64,000 nucleotides of DNA from Mauremys mutica (lineage: Eukaryota > Chordata > Testudines > Geoemydidae), in contig NC_059075.1 in the NCBI RefSeq assembly GCF_020497125.1, forward strand, positions 107,361,222-107,425,221. Reading direction: 5' to 3'. Shown here one piece after another: positions 47,591 through 59,237 of the stretch. The notes under the pieces were generated by a model that was not told the DNA's origin, made no database searches, and saw nothing but the letters and a program-made list of their open reading frames with translations. How positions within the stretch are numbered: the stretch's first letter is position 1; each line of letters begins with the position of its first letter. The position numbers were made by a program, and so were the translations under genes.

Positions 47591-50293
47591 GATATGGAAA
47601 AAGTTAATCTATTTGTTTTTTAAATAAAATAGAACATTTCTATAAAAGCAAGGCATACTTTTCTGGACTATGCAGTAACCTATCTCTGGAGACACAGACA
47701 AGAAGATTGAAAAATCAAGAAAAATAAGGGACAAAAAAGATACCTGAACGGTAAACTTTAAATTTGATTAGGATGCTCTTTGAAATCTGAGTAATTGTTT
47801 TAAGGATATTGTGACATGGTTTTATATTTTCTTACTTAAAATGTGAGATGATGACGAAAGAGATGGTATGAATTCTGAGACAGGTTTTAGACTTGGAGAG
47901 AGAGGAAACTTTTACATAACTCACATAAATTACTTCCAGCATAAAAAACAAGACAGAAGATGTAGTCATCCTGTTAAGGAAGTAAAAGAAAAAAATTAAA
48001 GGTTAAAAAAATAAGAGGAATATACCGTATTTGTCCTTAAGTATCTCTAAACAAATACAGGAAGGTGAACAAATAAGAAGAATTAAAAGTGATACTAAAT
48101 GAAGGAGAGTATGACACAGTGGCATAACTGAAAGCTAGTGGGATGATTCTCTCAAATGAAATGTCAAAATTGAGTTCTTAACACCTGAATCCAGGGAATA
48201 ATTACTTTAATTACAAGGCAGAAGAGTCACTAAGTACCTGGTATGTTATGTACAGCATGCAACATCTTCAAATATAAACAATTACATAATATGTATGCAC
48301 CAATTCCAGTTTCTCTTCATTACAAGTTATTCTTGTCTCCCTATTAATTTATATAGACACTTTTTGTATTTTGATTCTATTTTACAAAAGAAAAAAATAA
48401 TTTAAAACAGAAGAAAACAAAAACTCTGAGGAACACTTTGTAGATAAAAGAACTAGGAATAGAAAGAAGAGGGGGAAGAGTGTCAAAAGTGTGTACCAAG
48501 TCAGGCAGCAATGCTTTGATACTGAAGGCAGTAGTGAAATGCTTTGGAAAAGGAGGATACGGGGAATTAAAAATTAAGGAGGAACTGTAATACAGTCAAC
48601 ATTGTCACTGCTGCTCAGTAGTAATTGCAATTTACAATCTATGAAGGACATAGTAAATATTTAAGAATCAAAAAGGAAAGGTTAATAAGATATGATATTG
48701 TTAACTTATTACAACAAGGTACCATATTATACATTTGCATCTGGAGCAAGATGGTACATTTGGAATTGGATTTTAAAAGGTAATCAGCATTGGCCTAATT
48801 CTGCTCCCATTAAAGTCTATGGGAAAATTCCCAGCCAATTGACATTGATAGGAGTAGAGTGAGTCCATCATTCAGCACTCTTAAAAATCACACACTGAGT
48901 CTATGGTAGATCGCGAATTTTTGTCCCACCTTGGGGTTGTTTTTATATTCATCACTCATATATATAGTTGGATGTGAGATGTATTTTTAAGGTCTTTCTG
49001 ATCTTTTGAATTGTATATATTATACTTATTATACAGCATAAAAATGCAGAGTCACATCTTTCACCATTACTGAACAATTATAAGGCAGGGTTGGTGCAGT
49101 GAGTTTCAAAAGAGGGACACACTTTCTTTGTGCAGTTAGTTCCCTATATCTAACATAAGAGTTGTGCAGTTTGAAAGCGTATGGTTGCTCTGTGTGTCCT
49201 GAAAACCAAAACACTTACCCTGGCAATTATAGACTTCCGTGTCAGATAGTTTTTCCACATAACTAAGTTTGACTTTGATATCTGCATTCTAACTGTTGCT
49301 GCTAAGGGTTTTTTCCGTTTTCTTCTCTCTTTTTTTTTTTGGTGCTACTTCCTGTTTAATGAAAACTTCTGTGCAGCTGTGGAGATGGGGGTGGGGAGAG
49401 AAGTTTTTGATGTAAACAAAACTTTCCATGGAGAAACAGCAAAATATGTTTTAACAACAACAACAACTCGCTTAAAATCAGTACTAGTGCCTACCTGAAT
49501 TCCACTCACTGTAGCCCGGGTTAATCATTCTGTAAGAAGTCAGTTTAAAAAGCCAACCAAAGAAATAGGTAACTGAGACTCAATAAGGAACTGAGCAGTA
49601 TTGTCCTTAGTGAACTATGGTTCACCATGGTGAAATACAGAATGTTTCAGATACTTTCATACATTAACATATGCACAGTTTTTCAAACTCAGAATATTCA
49701 CTGTTTTTCTTAGTGCCTCAACTCCTGGAGGCATGTAATTACATGAGAATCTCAGCTTTCACTTAAACAAGAAAAAAAACGTTTCTAGCCCTCATAGTTG
49801 CAAAGTAAAGCTTGAGACAAAACTCTAAAGGATTAAAAACCAAGTAAAAAGAACCCTAAATTTATTTACTGTTTTTAAATCTCATTAATTTTAAGTCAGT
49901 ATCATGATTTTCGAGGAGTTGACTAATTTTTAAATGCTTAGGGTGGGCAAAAGTGTATACAGGCTGCTGTTTGGAGTTTTCAGTGCACATGTGAATGAAT
50001 TAGACACCGTTTTAAATTGTTAATAAGTCAAAATCTGCCCTCATACCACACTACTAGAATCAAAAGCTGAGATTTTTAAAGCTACCAACAATATTGGGTC
50101 ACCCAAATCCCATTAAAACTAATGAAGACTGAGTGTCTAGATCCCCTAAGTGATTTAAAATTTATCCCAGTCTTCACTGTATTTTAAACTGTGCGGCACC
50201 TGAGGATCTCAGCAGTGGAGTGCATCGTAAATACAATTATTACAATAAATTCTCTTTTAATTGTTCAATATCAGGGTGAACTATTTTAACTAA
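47591..50293. other. Upstream flank, AT-rich, nothing recognised
   Basis: No gene. Short MITE-like fragments near 48790-48860 and 50070-50165, and a T-run near 49330. Confidence 0.5.
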
Positions 50294-50609
50294 GGCCTAG
50301 AAAGTTTTACCAGCATAGCTATGGCAGTTAGGAATGTGGGGGGGGGGGGAGGGAGTGGAAATCACACCCCTAACTCACAGCTCTGCCAGCAAAGCCCCAG
50401 AGTAGATGCAGTTATATTGGCTAATAATAAAATAATTAATAAAAATAATTTTGCTGACATAGATCATTCCGTTCAGGGAGCTAGTTTAACCTACAAACAG
50501 AAAGCGGGGGAAAAAAAAGAAGCTTTTGCTGTGTTTCCCAAGGAGGGAGGGGGGTGTGGATGTTGCTGGTATAGCTCTACCAGCAAACCTTTTAAGTGCA
50601 GAGAAGGCC
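50294..50609. mobile_element. Harbinger-type MITE
   Basis: Ends GGCCTAG... and ...GAAGGCC, flanked by TAA at 50291-50293 and 50610-50612, the 3-bp duplication used by PIF/Harbinger. The interior 'gttttaccagcatagctatg' and 'ggtatagctctaccagcaaa' are inverted with respect to each other. A G13 run lies at about 50338-50350. Related to 59238-59520. Confidence 0.8.
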
Positions 50610-50739
50610 TAAATTTGATAATGAAGAGGAGTTGAGGTATTAGGTTTCTTTTTCTTCTTCTTCCTTTTTTTTTGGGGGGGGGGTCAGTTTAGCACAGAGG
50701 CCCTGCTTTTACTTGGTATTCAACAAACAGCTGGTGCAG

Positions 50740-50830
50740 CTCAGACTCATAGACTTTCATGTCAGAAGGGACCACCATGATCATCTCCTACACATCATGA
50801 TCCCCTCCTACACACTGCAGGCCTGCATCA
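50740..50830 (-). repeat. CR1 tail remnant, reversed
   Basis: 'actcatagactttcatgtca' and 'gaagggaccaccatgatcat' are the reverse complement of a CR1 3' end, as at 7855-7920. Confidence 0.8.
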
Positions 50831-51184
50831 TCGCCACTCCGAAGATGACAAAGAAAGCCTCAAATTATACCAGTTGAATTTACTCTGGTTTCAATCAGGG
50901 ATAACCGCTACCTGTGCATACTATGACTTCCTTTGTCTAGCCATGAAATTTGTACCAGTGCAGCTACACTCATTGCTAGCCTCTGATAGCTGAATTGGAG
51001 CTAAGCCTAAATATAGACAAGGCCTTATATGTTTCTCTCCTTTATGTGCGTTTATAATTGCTGTTATTGCACCTATCAATTTAAGAACAGACCTCATTGG
51101 TATGTATTCTATTCCATTCGAGAACCCAATAACTTACTTTACTGTTCTTGGAATATTAGGATTTGGGCTCTCTGCTATTGTTTC

Positions 51185-51340
51185 AGAATTTTAGGCTATG
51201 GTCCTGCAGAAACTTATGCATATGCTTTACTTTAAGCATGAAAGTCATTCCACTGACTTCCCTGAAAACTGAAGTCAATGGAATGACTTGCATGCTTACA
51301 TGTGTGCTTAACTTTAAGTATTTGCTGGACTGGGACCTTA
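51185..51340. repeat. Palindromic MITE, same family as 17262
   Basis: 'tcctgcagaaacttatgcat' on the left mirrors 'taagtatttgctggactggg' on the right; the centre 'gtcattccactgacttccct' faces 'gaagtcaatggaatgact'. Confidence 0.65.
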
Positions 51341-52674
51341 TTTTGTTACACATGCTTGAGGAAGCAGGTTAAGGAAATTCCTGCTTCTTTCTGCCTTGTC
51401 TACTCACCGGGTATTTGCCATGATTTCAGCCATTGCTGGCCAGCTATTGCTGTAGCTGTACCAATGCAAACTCCAAGTTTAGACAGGGAAACCAGTATTA
51501 ACTGTCATTTACATCAGTGTAGTTTACCCCAGTATCAAGTGTTTGGCTCCATTGGTGCAAAATAGTGGCTTTGTCCATGTATACTAAAGTTTTGTTTTAG
51601 CATAGTTACATGGGTGGCTGGAATCTCAGGGCAAACCTCAGTTCACTTTTTACCTTTTAGTCAGTTCATTGTAACTAGACTTTCCTGGTCTATTCTAAGT
51701 GACAGCTGCATCACACTACTGTTATCTTATTCATATTATTGTCAGGGAAAGAATGACTCACATTACAGCAGTCATTATAGCATGGATGTTATGACTAGCA
51801 ACCTCAGTTACAGACACAAGGTAGCTACTTGACCTGAAACATATTCATGTGCACTCAATACATAACACAAGAGTGTGCTATCAGTTCCTTTTTAATAGCC
51901 CTGCTAGACCTAATCTAAACTGTTACTGTTTTACTAACTACTCCCACCAGTCCAGCTCCACTGGTAGGAGTGCTAGTGGCGACAAGGCACCACCAGTCTC
52001 CAAAATTGTAACCACGGTGTCATCTAGAACTGCTCTCAGTAGAATCAGTGATAGATAGCAACACTGGGAAATACTAGGGTGAAATGGCCAGTGTAGACCA
52101 CAGTTCTAGAGCATATTATCACTGCTGGCCTTTAACCCTGGGGAAATACAATAATAGAATGTGGATAGGCAAATAACATATACCTGCCTATTGTGAAACA
52201 TCACCTTTTTGTGTCTGCTTAAATGTTTAACAACTGTATTAGAAAGAATAGTTCCTGACATGACTGAGCAAAGTGTCAGCAGGCCAAGCATGCATGTGTC
52301 AGTACTTGAAGTCCACATCAACTGCTCACCGGACTCAAACAGACATTGTCCAAAAAGAATAGAACAGCTTTTTAAATGTTAAATGATCTTATGTTAATTT
52401 ATTTAAAGAAAAATGAGACAGAAAATACTTACAATTTAGAGGGTTTAAATTGGTTTGAGCAAATACCATTTTTGCTAAGGGTTAATTTGTCTGCAGATAT
52501 AGCGGTGAGGTTGGGACCATGATTGGTAGAGATAAGTAGTCATGTTACAGGAAACAAAGAGGAATGTATTATTTAGCACGTACCAGAGATGGCCGATAAA
52601 ACCTTACTTTGGAGGCTGTTTGGATAAGCAAGTAGAAGATTGACCTACTATGATTATCAATTTTTAAGAGCTTC
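51341..52674. other. Upstream flank, nothing confident
   Basis: Possible Harbinger-type MITE material at about 51397-51590 ('cttgtctactcacc' to 'tgtccatgtatact'). No gene seen. Confidence 0.45.
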
Positions 52675-52682
52675 CTGCCCAC

Positions 52683-53070
52683 CAGGGCCGGCTCCAGACC
52701 CCAGCGCGGCAAGCACGTGCGTGGGGCGGCCCTTTCCCGGGGGGGGCGGCAGGCTGGGCCGGTGGACCTGCCGCAGTCATGCCTGCGGGAGGTCCACCGG
52801 AGCCCCGGGACGACCGGACCTGCCGCAGGCATGACTGCGGCGGGAGCGCTCGTCCCGCGGCTCGGCTGGACCTCCCGCAGGCATGACTGCGGCAGCTCAA
52901 GCGGAGCCGCCGGACCTGCGAACCGTCCGCAGCTGCGGGAGGTCCAGCCGAGCCACGCGACCAGCGGACCCTCCTCAGTCATGCCCGCGGGAGGTCCACT
53001 GCTCCCGCGGCTCCGGGGCGCCTCCCGCGCATGACTGCTTGGGGCGGCCAAAAAGGTAGAGCCGCCCCTG
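52683..53070 (-). mobile_element. GC-rich hAT MITE, 388 bp, expanded
   Basis: Same family as 34336 and 58487 but inverted: starts CAGGGCCGGCTCCAGA and ends TAGAGCCGCCCCTG. Flanked by CTGCCCAC (52675-52682) and CGGCCCAC (53071-53078), 7 of 8 identical. The extra length comes from four or five copies of a ~50-60 bp unit with 'gcaggcatgactgcgg' and 'gggaggtcc' in alternating orientation. Long frames on both strands are artefacts of this repeat. Confidence 0.9.
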
Positions 53071-53261
53071 CGGCCCACACCCCCTAACATTTCCTACCTA
53101 AACATATGGAGCACACATCTACCTTTATACACTTTTTCATCCTTGAGACCAGCTCTTACTCTTTATGATTCTTCACTGGTTTACACATATTGGGGGATGC
53201 ACTCAAGTCTGTTCCCCCCCAGGAATTCTAGGGCTTACAAAGTGCCCAGGATTTAGGCCCT

Positions 53262-53364
53262 AATGTCCAGACCCAACAAAGCATTTAAGCATATGCGTAT
53301 TCCCACTGGCTTCATGTGCTTCAAGTTAAGTAAATGCCAAAAAGCTTTGTTAGATCGGGGCCTA
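53262..53364. repeat. Palindromic MITE, same family as 17262
   Basis: 'caaagcatttaagcatatgc' on the left and 'aagtaaatgccaaaaagctt' on the right, ending 'gatcggggcct'. Diverged. Confidence 0.6.
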
Positions 53365-54285
53365 CATTTTTATGATGAAAAGCATTTTAATATTTGCTAT
53401 TTCTGCTGTTTGCTTAGTCCTCTCATTCACATATTAAGTAATGCTTCAGTTCCCTGACTGAATGACTGAAACAGTTATCAACAGGAGAATATACCAAACA
53501 AATCACTTCCAGTTCAAACCTTTGATCAAGTGAGTCTTGCAAACATCTCTGCAAATACACTTGCTTTCTAAGTCTGTTCTTGGAAATGAAAATTCACTTG
53601 TACAAATGTTTATGGAAAATCCACACAGAAGGCTGTGAATACTATCCAGGCGACTTTCTGAGTTATATTCAACAAAGGATCGCAAATGGTTTCTACATTG
53701 TTTGCCCAGTACTAGTTGCTGTTATCAGTGTGACTGAGAGCTTCTATTTAATTTTTAAAAAAAGAACATAAGCCCTAGATATTTGCCTATTTAAAAGGAG
53801 GAGCTTGTTTTATCCAAGAGCCCTGCTCAGAGAGTACATTTGTGTAGGAATAAGGGAGCTGGAAATGCCTGTAGTAGAAAAGCACCTCCTATGTTGCATC
53901 AGGTTTTGTTAACTTTTTTTTCTTTGGGATTAAAGCAAGGGCTGGTGGGACAAAAGATGAATAGTTAAGTATTATAAAATCTGGCCTAAGCTCTAAGGGA
54001 GACACTCAGCCTTGACTAGGCAAGAGGAAACCGTTCTCTGAGCTAGGCGCTCTATTTGTGTCTCAAGCCTGTTTTGGCAAATGCCAGCCTGTTTTCCTCC
54101 CTCCCCTTTGGTTTGTTTATTTAACTATCCAGCAATTTTCACAATGGTGCCTCTGAACATATTTCCAGAAGAGGAACCAGAAACCTCAAAAGGACCTGCA
54201 ACACACCTGTGTTCTTCATTAATGCACTTCGGCCAGATTCTAGTCTCAGCTGCATAGGACTCAGCCAGTATCTTGATGTTGCATA
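53365..54285. other. Upstream flank, nothing recognised
   Basis: No gene or confident repeat. Confidence 0.5.
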
Positions 54286-54298
54286 CAGTGCCATGTGT

Positions 54299-54454
54299 AA
54301 AAAGAATGAGGAGTACTTTGTGGTGCCTTAGAGACTATCAAATTTATTTTTAGCCCACAAAAGCTTATGCTCAAATAAATGTTAGTTTGTAAGGTGCCAC
54401 AAGTACTCCTGTTCTTTTTGCGGATACAGACTAACACGGCTACCACTCTGAAAC
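54299..54454. mobile_element. PLE insertion made of two opposed tails
   Basis: A 156-bp insertion flanked by CAGTGCCATGTGT (54286-54298) and CAGTGTCATGTGT (54455-54467), a 13-bp duplication with one mismatch. The left ~50 bases are the PLE tail in reverse ('gaggagtactttgtggtgcc'); the right ~100 are the tail forward ('gcttatgctcaaataaatgt' through 'actaacacggctaccactct'). The whole was inserted as one unit. Confidence 0.88.
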
Positions 54455-54467
54455 CAGTGTCATGTGT

Positions 54468-54999
54468 GACACTATACGCATGTATGTGTAAATGCAGAGG
54501 TATCTGAGATTAGCCTCTGACTCATTCTTTAAAGAGAGGTCATATCATTACATCATTTAATTGCATCACACATTTGTCAAAACTCTCTTCTTTATATAGG
54601 TCACATTCTCTCTCTCTCCTCCACACTGTAATCAGCGTATCTGACTGAGCTCCAAAGAAATTAGCTGCTCTTTCCAAACATTGGAATTCCACAAACATCT
54701 TAACTTCTGCACTTGGATATTGGATACTGCCTGCATCTGTGACTGCCAGAAGGATATTACAATATTTCTGGGAACAGGTTTGCTCTTTCTGGCTGAAGCA
54801 AATTCAGAAATTGCTTTGGCACAAAGGTGCACCAACAAAAGAGAGGTTGCTTAAGTCCCTCGCCTGATGACTTCCAATAGGTCTTCCTGAAACCACAACT
54901 CTAGGAATTCTTTCTGCCTCAAACCTTCTGAGTCAATAACATACATGCAAATTATGATATTATGTAAGTAATTGTTATGTTGCATGTGAGTCTTACTGT
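54468..54999. other. Upstream flank, nothing recognised
   Basis: No gene. A short CT repeat lies near 54608-54622. Confidence 0.45.
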
Positions 55000-55655
55000 C
55001 CTATACTAATATTGTGTGTACATTAGTTTCCCTGTGTACTGCACCAATACTTAGGTGGTGGGATTTTGCTGAGCCCCTCACGGCAAGTGAGACTGCCCAG
55101 CTATTTGCACCTACATAACCTGAGACCCAGGAGCGGGGTGTGACCAGGTGACACCTTTGGCCTGGGAAGGGAGACAAAGAGAAGGAGGAGGGGCATGAAG
55201 GGGGGTGTCGGAGGTCAGGTGGCTGGAGGTTGTCAGTCTGCATGGCGGGACTGGAAGAGGGGGAATCCAGGGCATCTGGCCCAGGATTCCCAAGATGGAC
55301 TTGGCTGAAAGTCACTGATGTCTGTAATAGCAAGCTCTGTTCTACGCGGTGGTCCCGTCAACGAATAAACCTTCTATTTTATGCTGGCTGAGAGTCACAT
55401 CTGACTGTGGAGTTGGGGTGCAGGGCCCTCTGGCTTCCCTAGGAGTCCCGCCTGTGCAAACTTGCTGTGGAAAGCATATGGTGTGAAAAGGGGATGCTGA
55501 ATGCTCTGAAGTCAGACCCAGGAAGGTTGAAGCTGTGTAAGCTTCTTGCCCTGGAGACATTATGCTCAGAGAGAGGAGGCATGCTCCCCCAGAGTCCTGA
55601 CTGGCTTCGTATGGAGTAGTTCCAGAGCAACACTTGGTGACTCCATGACAACAGG
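55000..55655 (+). mobile_element. 5' LTR of a Ty3/Gypsy element
   Basis: Noncoding, GC-moderate, with an AATAAA at about 55364-55369 followed by the usual post-poly(A) stretch, and directly upstream of a gag leader. Blocks 'gtggtgggattttgctgagc' and 'gagacccaggagcggggtgt' fit a turtle Gypsy LTR as I remember it. Exact ends are not certain, and no 3' LTR partner is seen. Confidence 0.6.
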
Positions 55656-57265
55656 TGTCCGTGGTGGGATCAGACTGCACCCCGTGGACTGAGCATCCTG
55701 CAGTAAGTGACTGGGGAGCAGTAAAACAAAGTGGGATTAGCGAGAGACAGGCGTGCTGGAGGATCTGCGAGGTCCAGTTCCAGGAGGCGGAGGAGCCTAA
55801 GGCTTAACCCCCGAGTGAGAGTGGACCCCCGAAAAGGACTGTTACACTGAAGGGGTTCCTCCCAGGGATCGTGGGGAGCTCAGAGAGCACAGGCCTGTGA
55901 GTCTGTGACCACTTGGGAACAGCATGGAGATGACCTATAACCATCTCCTTAAGAAGGACATTGTAGAGCTATGCAGAGAGAGAGACGGCTGCTCATTGAA
56001 AGATTTACCAAGGCACAGCTGATTGCTCGGTTGGAAGAGAATGATCGCTTTAAGGAGTCAATTCCTGACCAAGCTGGGGCTGCGAGAGTGGCTGGGAACA
56101 GCCAGGCAGCCCCAGGGATCATCCCAGCCACCAACCCAACCAGGGATGCGGGAGGGGCTGAAAGAAGCCAAGCAGCCCCAGGATCCACCTACCCAACCAG
56201 CAGGGGATCTTCCTGACCGAGTTCCCCATTGGTGGAGCTGTGATGGTTGGAGTTGGAAATGGAATTGAAACTGAAAGAGCTGGAGGACCATGAGAAGGAA
56301 CAGCAGGAACGGGAGGACTGTGAGAGACAGAGGCAGCATGAACTGGCGATGGTGGAGCTGAGAAGCAGAGAGACCCCTACCATGGTGAGTGGGGGTGGGC
56401 CGCAGGGAACTCCAGTATAAAAGTCCTGCCTCAGTTTAAGGAAGGGGATGATATAGATGCCTTCCTCACTGCTTTTGAGAAGGTCTGCAATGTGCACCAG
56501 GTTGACCCTGCAGAAAGGTTTCGGCATCTCACCCCCTTACTGGGTCCCAAAGCCAAAGAGATGTTCAGCCAGATGGATGAGGTGGAAGCAGGGGACTATG
56601 AACTGTTCAAACAAGCCCTGCTGCGCAAGTTTGAGCAGACCTCCGAGGCATACAGGAAAAGGTTAAGGAGTGTGCACATGACCCAGGGGATGACCTATCT
56701 GGAACTGGTCACGCTGATGGCGGAATACACCCTCAAGTGGGTGAACGGGGCCTGGGCCCAGACCAAGGAGGATGTGATTGAACTGATGGGGCTGGAGCGA
56801 CTATATGAACTCTGTCCCCCTGACCTGAGGATGTGGCTGGTGGATAAGAGGCCGAAGGACCTGCGCCACTCAGGGCTGCTGGCTGATGAGTTTGTAGACA
56901 GCAGGTCGGGATATGGAATGGAATCCCAGGGGGACAGGCCCACATCAGTACAGAAGGGGGGGGGGCACACAGAGACTTCCCTGAAGGGAGTATTGGATAA
57001 ATCCCTCCCGAGAGGCACAGCCAATACCAGAGCTGACCGACCTGCCCTGGGGACCAATGGGACCTGAGGTGCAATTACTGTGGGCAGAGGGGCCACAGGT
57101 GGGCCCAGTGCCAAAAGCTCAGGGACAGGATGAGCAAACCGAGCCCTCAAAGGGTTAACTGGGTTGGAGCCCAGCCGGAGGAGGGGCTGGCTCCCCAGGC
57201 AGGAGGGGCTGGCAGTTTAGCAGTAGCCCAAGGGGGAGGAGTCTCCCAAGCCAGCTCCTCGGGGA
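55656..57265 (+). pseudogene. Ty3/Gypsy gag remnant with SCAN-like capsid and CCHC knuckle
   Basis: After a ~270-base leader, an ATG at 55924 starts the gag frame, which shifts within about 20 codons to the frame of 55971-56216 and again before 56492. The best-preserved part (56492-57067) is a capsid C-terminal domain of SCAN type: YRKRLRSVHMTQ, YLELVTLMAEYTLKW, TKEDVIELMGLERLYEL, DLRMWLVDKRP. Another shift precedes a zinc knuckle C-X2-C-X4-H-X4-C at about 57069-57110. SCAN domains of vertebrate transcription factors derive from this kind of Gmr1-like capsid. Protease, RT and integrase are absent; homology ends near 57265. Non-functional. Confidence 0.85.
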
Positions 57266-57480
57266 GGCTTGATGCTCCATGTGATGTTGAACTCCATCTG
57301 ATTTTATGAAATATGCTAATGAGTGTGTATATAATGTAACTGAAATATGCTTCATGCAAAAGGTCTCTTGTAAGGTATTATTACAAAGCTTATAATATAC
57401 TGAGGTTGGTCATCCTATTTGTATAAATGTGTCATTCTTGTATCTAAAACTAGAAATATAAAATATAACTCTAAGGTCCA
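57266..57480 (+). repeat. Fragment of another noncoding repeat, possibly LTR
   Basis: 'gaaatatgctaatgagtgtg', 'gcaaaaggtctcttgtaagg' and 'ttgtataaatgtgtcattct' match a frequent chelonian repeat I recall but cannot name. It abuts the truncated Gypsy gag. Confidence 0.55.
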
Positions 57481-57487
57481 ACTTGAA

Positions 57488-57625
57488 TTAGTGTCACTCA
57501 AAGCACTTTACAAATATGAATGAAGTAAGCTTCACAACAGTTCTTTGAGATAGGACAGTATTGTTATCCCCATTATGCAGATGAGAAAAAATGAGGCACA
57601 GAAAGGGCTTGACTTTTAATAGTTC
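57488..57625 (-). repeat. MIR/L2 3' end fragment, reversed
   Basis: 'aaagcactttacaaat', 'tattgttatccccattatgc' and 'agatgag.aaa.tgaggcacag' are the reverse complement of the conserved MIR/L2 terminal region. Confidence 0.8.
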
Positions 57626-57790
57626 TCATCATGTGCATTTCTCATAGAGATCTATGGGAGCTGCAAGTATTCTGCAGTACTGAAAAAAATCAGACTTTTT
57701 AGGACTCTCTATAGACAAACGGGTAGAAAACAAACTATGAAGAATCATTGTAACTAATACAATGTTAAACACACATTGTATACAGGGACT

Positions 57791-57867
57791 CATGTTCAAC
57801 TCCATGTCAGCTGGTTGTAGTTATCTCTAAGGTCCACGCACAACCAGCTGACATGGAGTTGAACATG
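57791..57867. repeat. Perfect 27-bp inverted repeat with 23-base loop
   Basis: The left arm 57791-57817 starts catgttcaactccatgtcag; the right arm 57841-57867 is its exact reverse complement. The flanks remain partly complementary ('gggact' versus 'agcccc'), suggesting the core of a longer foldback element. Confidence 0.85.
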
Positions 57868-58349
57868 AAAGCCCCTGTTCATACTGAGTGCTAAATCATG
57901 CACCTAATAGCTAGCTGAAATTGATGCTTTGGCTGGACCTCTGATGTGTCGGTAGGTCTTATCACACATATTGTGTGGACCACTTATGGGCACAAGGGAA
58001 CAAGATTCTTTTCCTCACAGTTAAAACTATATGGAACAGAGAAAGAGGTGCAATTTTTTCAGTCCCTGTTTGTTTGTTTTAATGAATTATTGGTCAGAGA
58101 GACAATAAAGAGCCTGTTTACTAGGCCGGCATGTTACAAAATGGCCAGTCCTTTGGAAAACAATGAACATCCATAAAGAGTAAAGTAACTTAATTCTATC
58201 TGGTCAAATACAGTATCATTTTTCCACCAGGAAACAAGTTATTAAAGTAGGCCTTCTCTTTCTCTACCAGTGTCAATCATAAAAACTCTAGTAACTGAAG
58301 TGGGGAGAAAAAATAAACAATTGAGAATAATTAGGCGGCTTATTACATT
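57868..58349. other. Upstream flank, nothing recognised
   Basis: No gene or confident repeat. Confidence 0.45.
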
Positions 58350-58832
58350 ATGCTGTGGAGTTGTAGCCATGTCAGTCCCAGGATATCAGAGGGACAAGGT
58401 AATATCAGAGTACCTTTACCAGAACTGAAGAAGAGCTCTCTGTGGCTCAAAACCTTGTCTCTCTCACCAACAGAAGTTGGTCCAGTCAGGGGCGGCTCTA
58501 GGAATTCCGCCGCCCCAAGCAGAGCGGCGTGCCGGGGGGGGCGCTCTGGCGGTCACCGGTCCCACGGCTCCGAGGGACCTCTTGCAGACGTGCCTGCGGA
58601 GGGTCCGCTGGTCCCCCGGCTCTGGTGGAGCATCTGCAGGCAGGCCTGTGGATGGTCCACCAGAGCCGGGGGACCAGCGGACCCTCTGCAGTCATGCCTG
58701 CGGGAGGTCCGCCGGAGCCGCCTGCCGACCTGCCAGCAAAATGCCGCCCCAAGCGCGTGCTTGGCGCGCTGGGGTCTGGAGCTGGCCCTGGGTCCAGTAA
58801 AAGATATTCCCTCACCCACCTTGTCTCGATTA
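58350..58832. mobile_element. Second-family PLE tail, split by a hAT MITE
   Basis: 58350-58486 and 58791-58832 are the two halves of a sequence related to 33484-33690: 'tgtagccatgtcagtcccag', 'gaagaagagctctctgtggc', 'caccaacagaagttggtcca' and, after the insertion, 'aaaagatattccctcaccca'. Both foldback arms are recognisable; the MITE sits in the second arm. Confidence 0.7.
58487..58790 (+). mobile_element. GC-rich hAT MITE, 304 bp
   Basis: Begins CAGGGGCGGCTCTA and ends TCTGGAGCTGGCCCTG, with perfect 8-bp duplications GGTCCAGT at 58479-58486 and 58791-58798. The interior has several 'gcctgcgg.gggtcc.c' units in alternating orientation. Long frames on both strands here are not genes. Confidence 0.93.
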
Positions 58833-59237
58833 CACTAATCATAACAGTCTCATTGTTACCCGTGTGCTCCCTGTGTGTTTTACCCACTTGTTGCTTCATC
58901 TTATATTTAGATAAAATCTGTGAGATAGGGATAGTCTAAGTGTGTACACAGTAGCATACTAGGGCCTTGATCCTGAACTATCACATGCTACTGCAATATA
59001 AATAAATAATGAAGTTGAACCAAGGTATTTGGGACCTTTGACTCTCATACTAAAATTTAGTAGTGCATGTTATCACCCCTCATATATATTTATAGCAATA
59101 GCAATCTTACATTGTTAGAGCACATTTCATCCTGAGAGATCCCAAAGCAATTTTGTAGAACGTATACAGTACACACGGATTGTTTGCCCACCGCTGAAAT
59201 ACAACCCCCTATTGGGGTGAAATGCAGCAGCTGTTAA
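58833..59237. other. Upstream flank with a small MIR/L2-like piece
   Basis: 'agcacatttcatcctgagag' and 'atcccaaagcaattttgtag' (about 59118-59162) resemble the degenerate 'cctttcatc..atctcaaagc' block of the same ancient family. No gene. Confidence 0.45.

Noticed and set aside
52569..53090. 173-codon minus frame and its plus-strand counterparts
   Set aside because: They fall almost wholly inside the hAT MITE and reflect its repeated GC-rich units.
55001..55680. 110- and 112-codon minus frames
   Set aside because: Antisense to the Gypsy LTR and leader; no domain.
58350..58939. Frames of 162, 136 and 133 codons
   Set aside because: All overlap the hAT MITE at 58487-58790; repeated text and dual-strand openness show they are artefacts.
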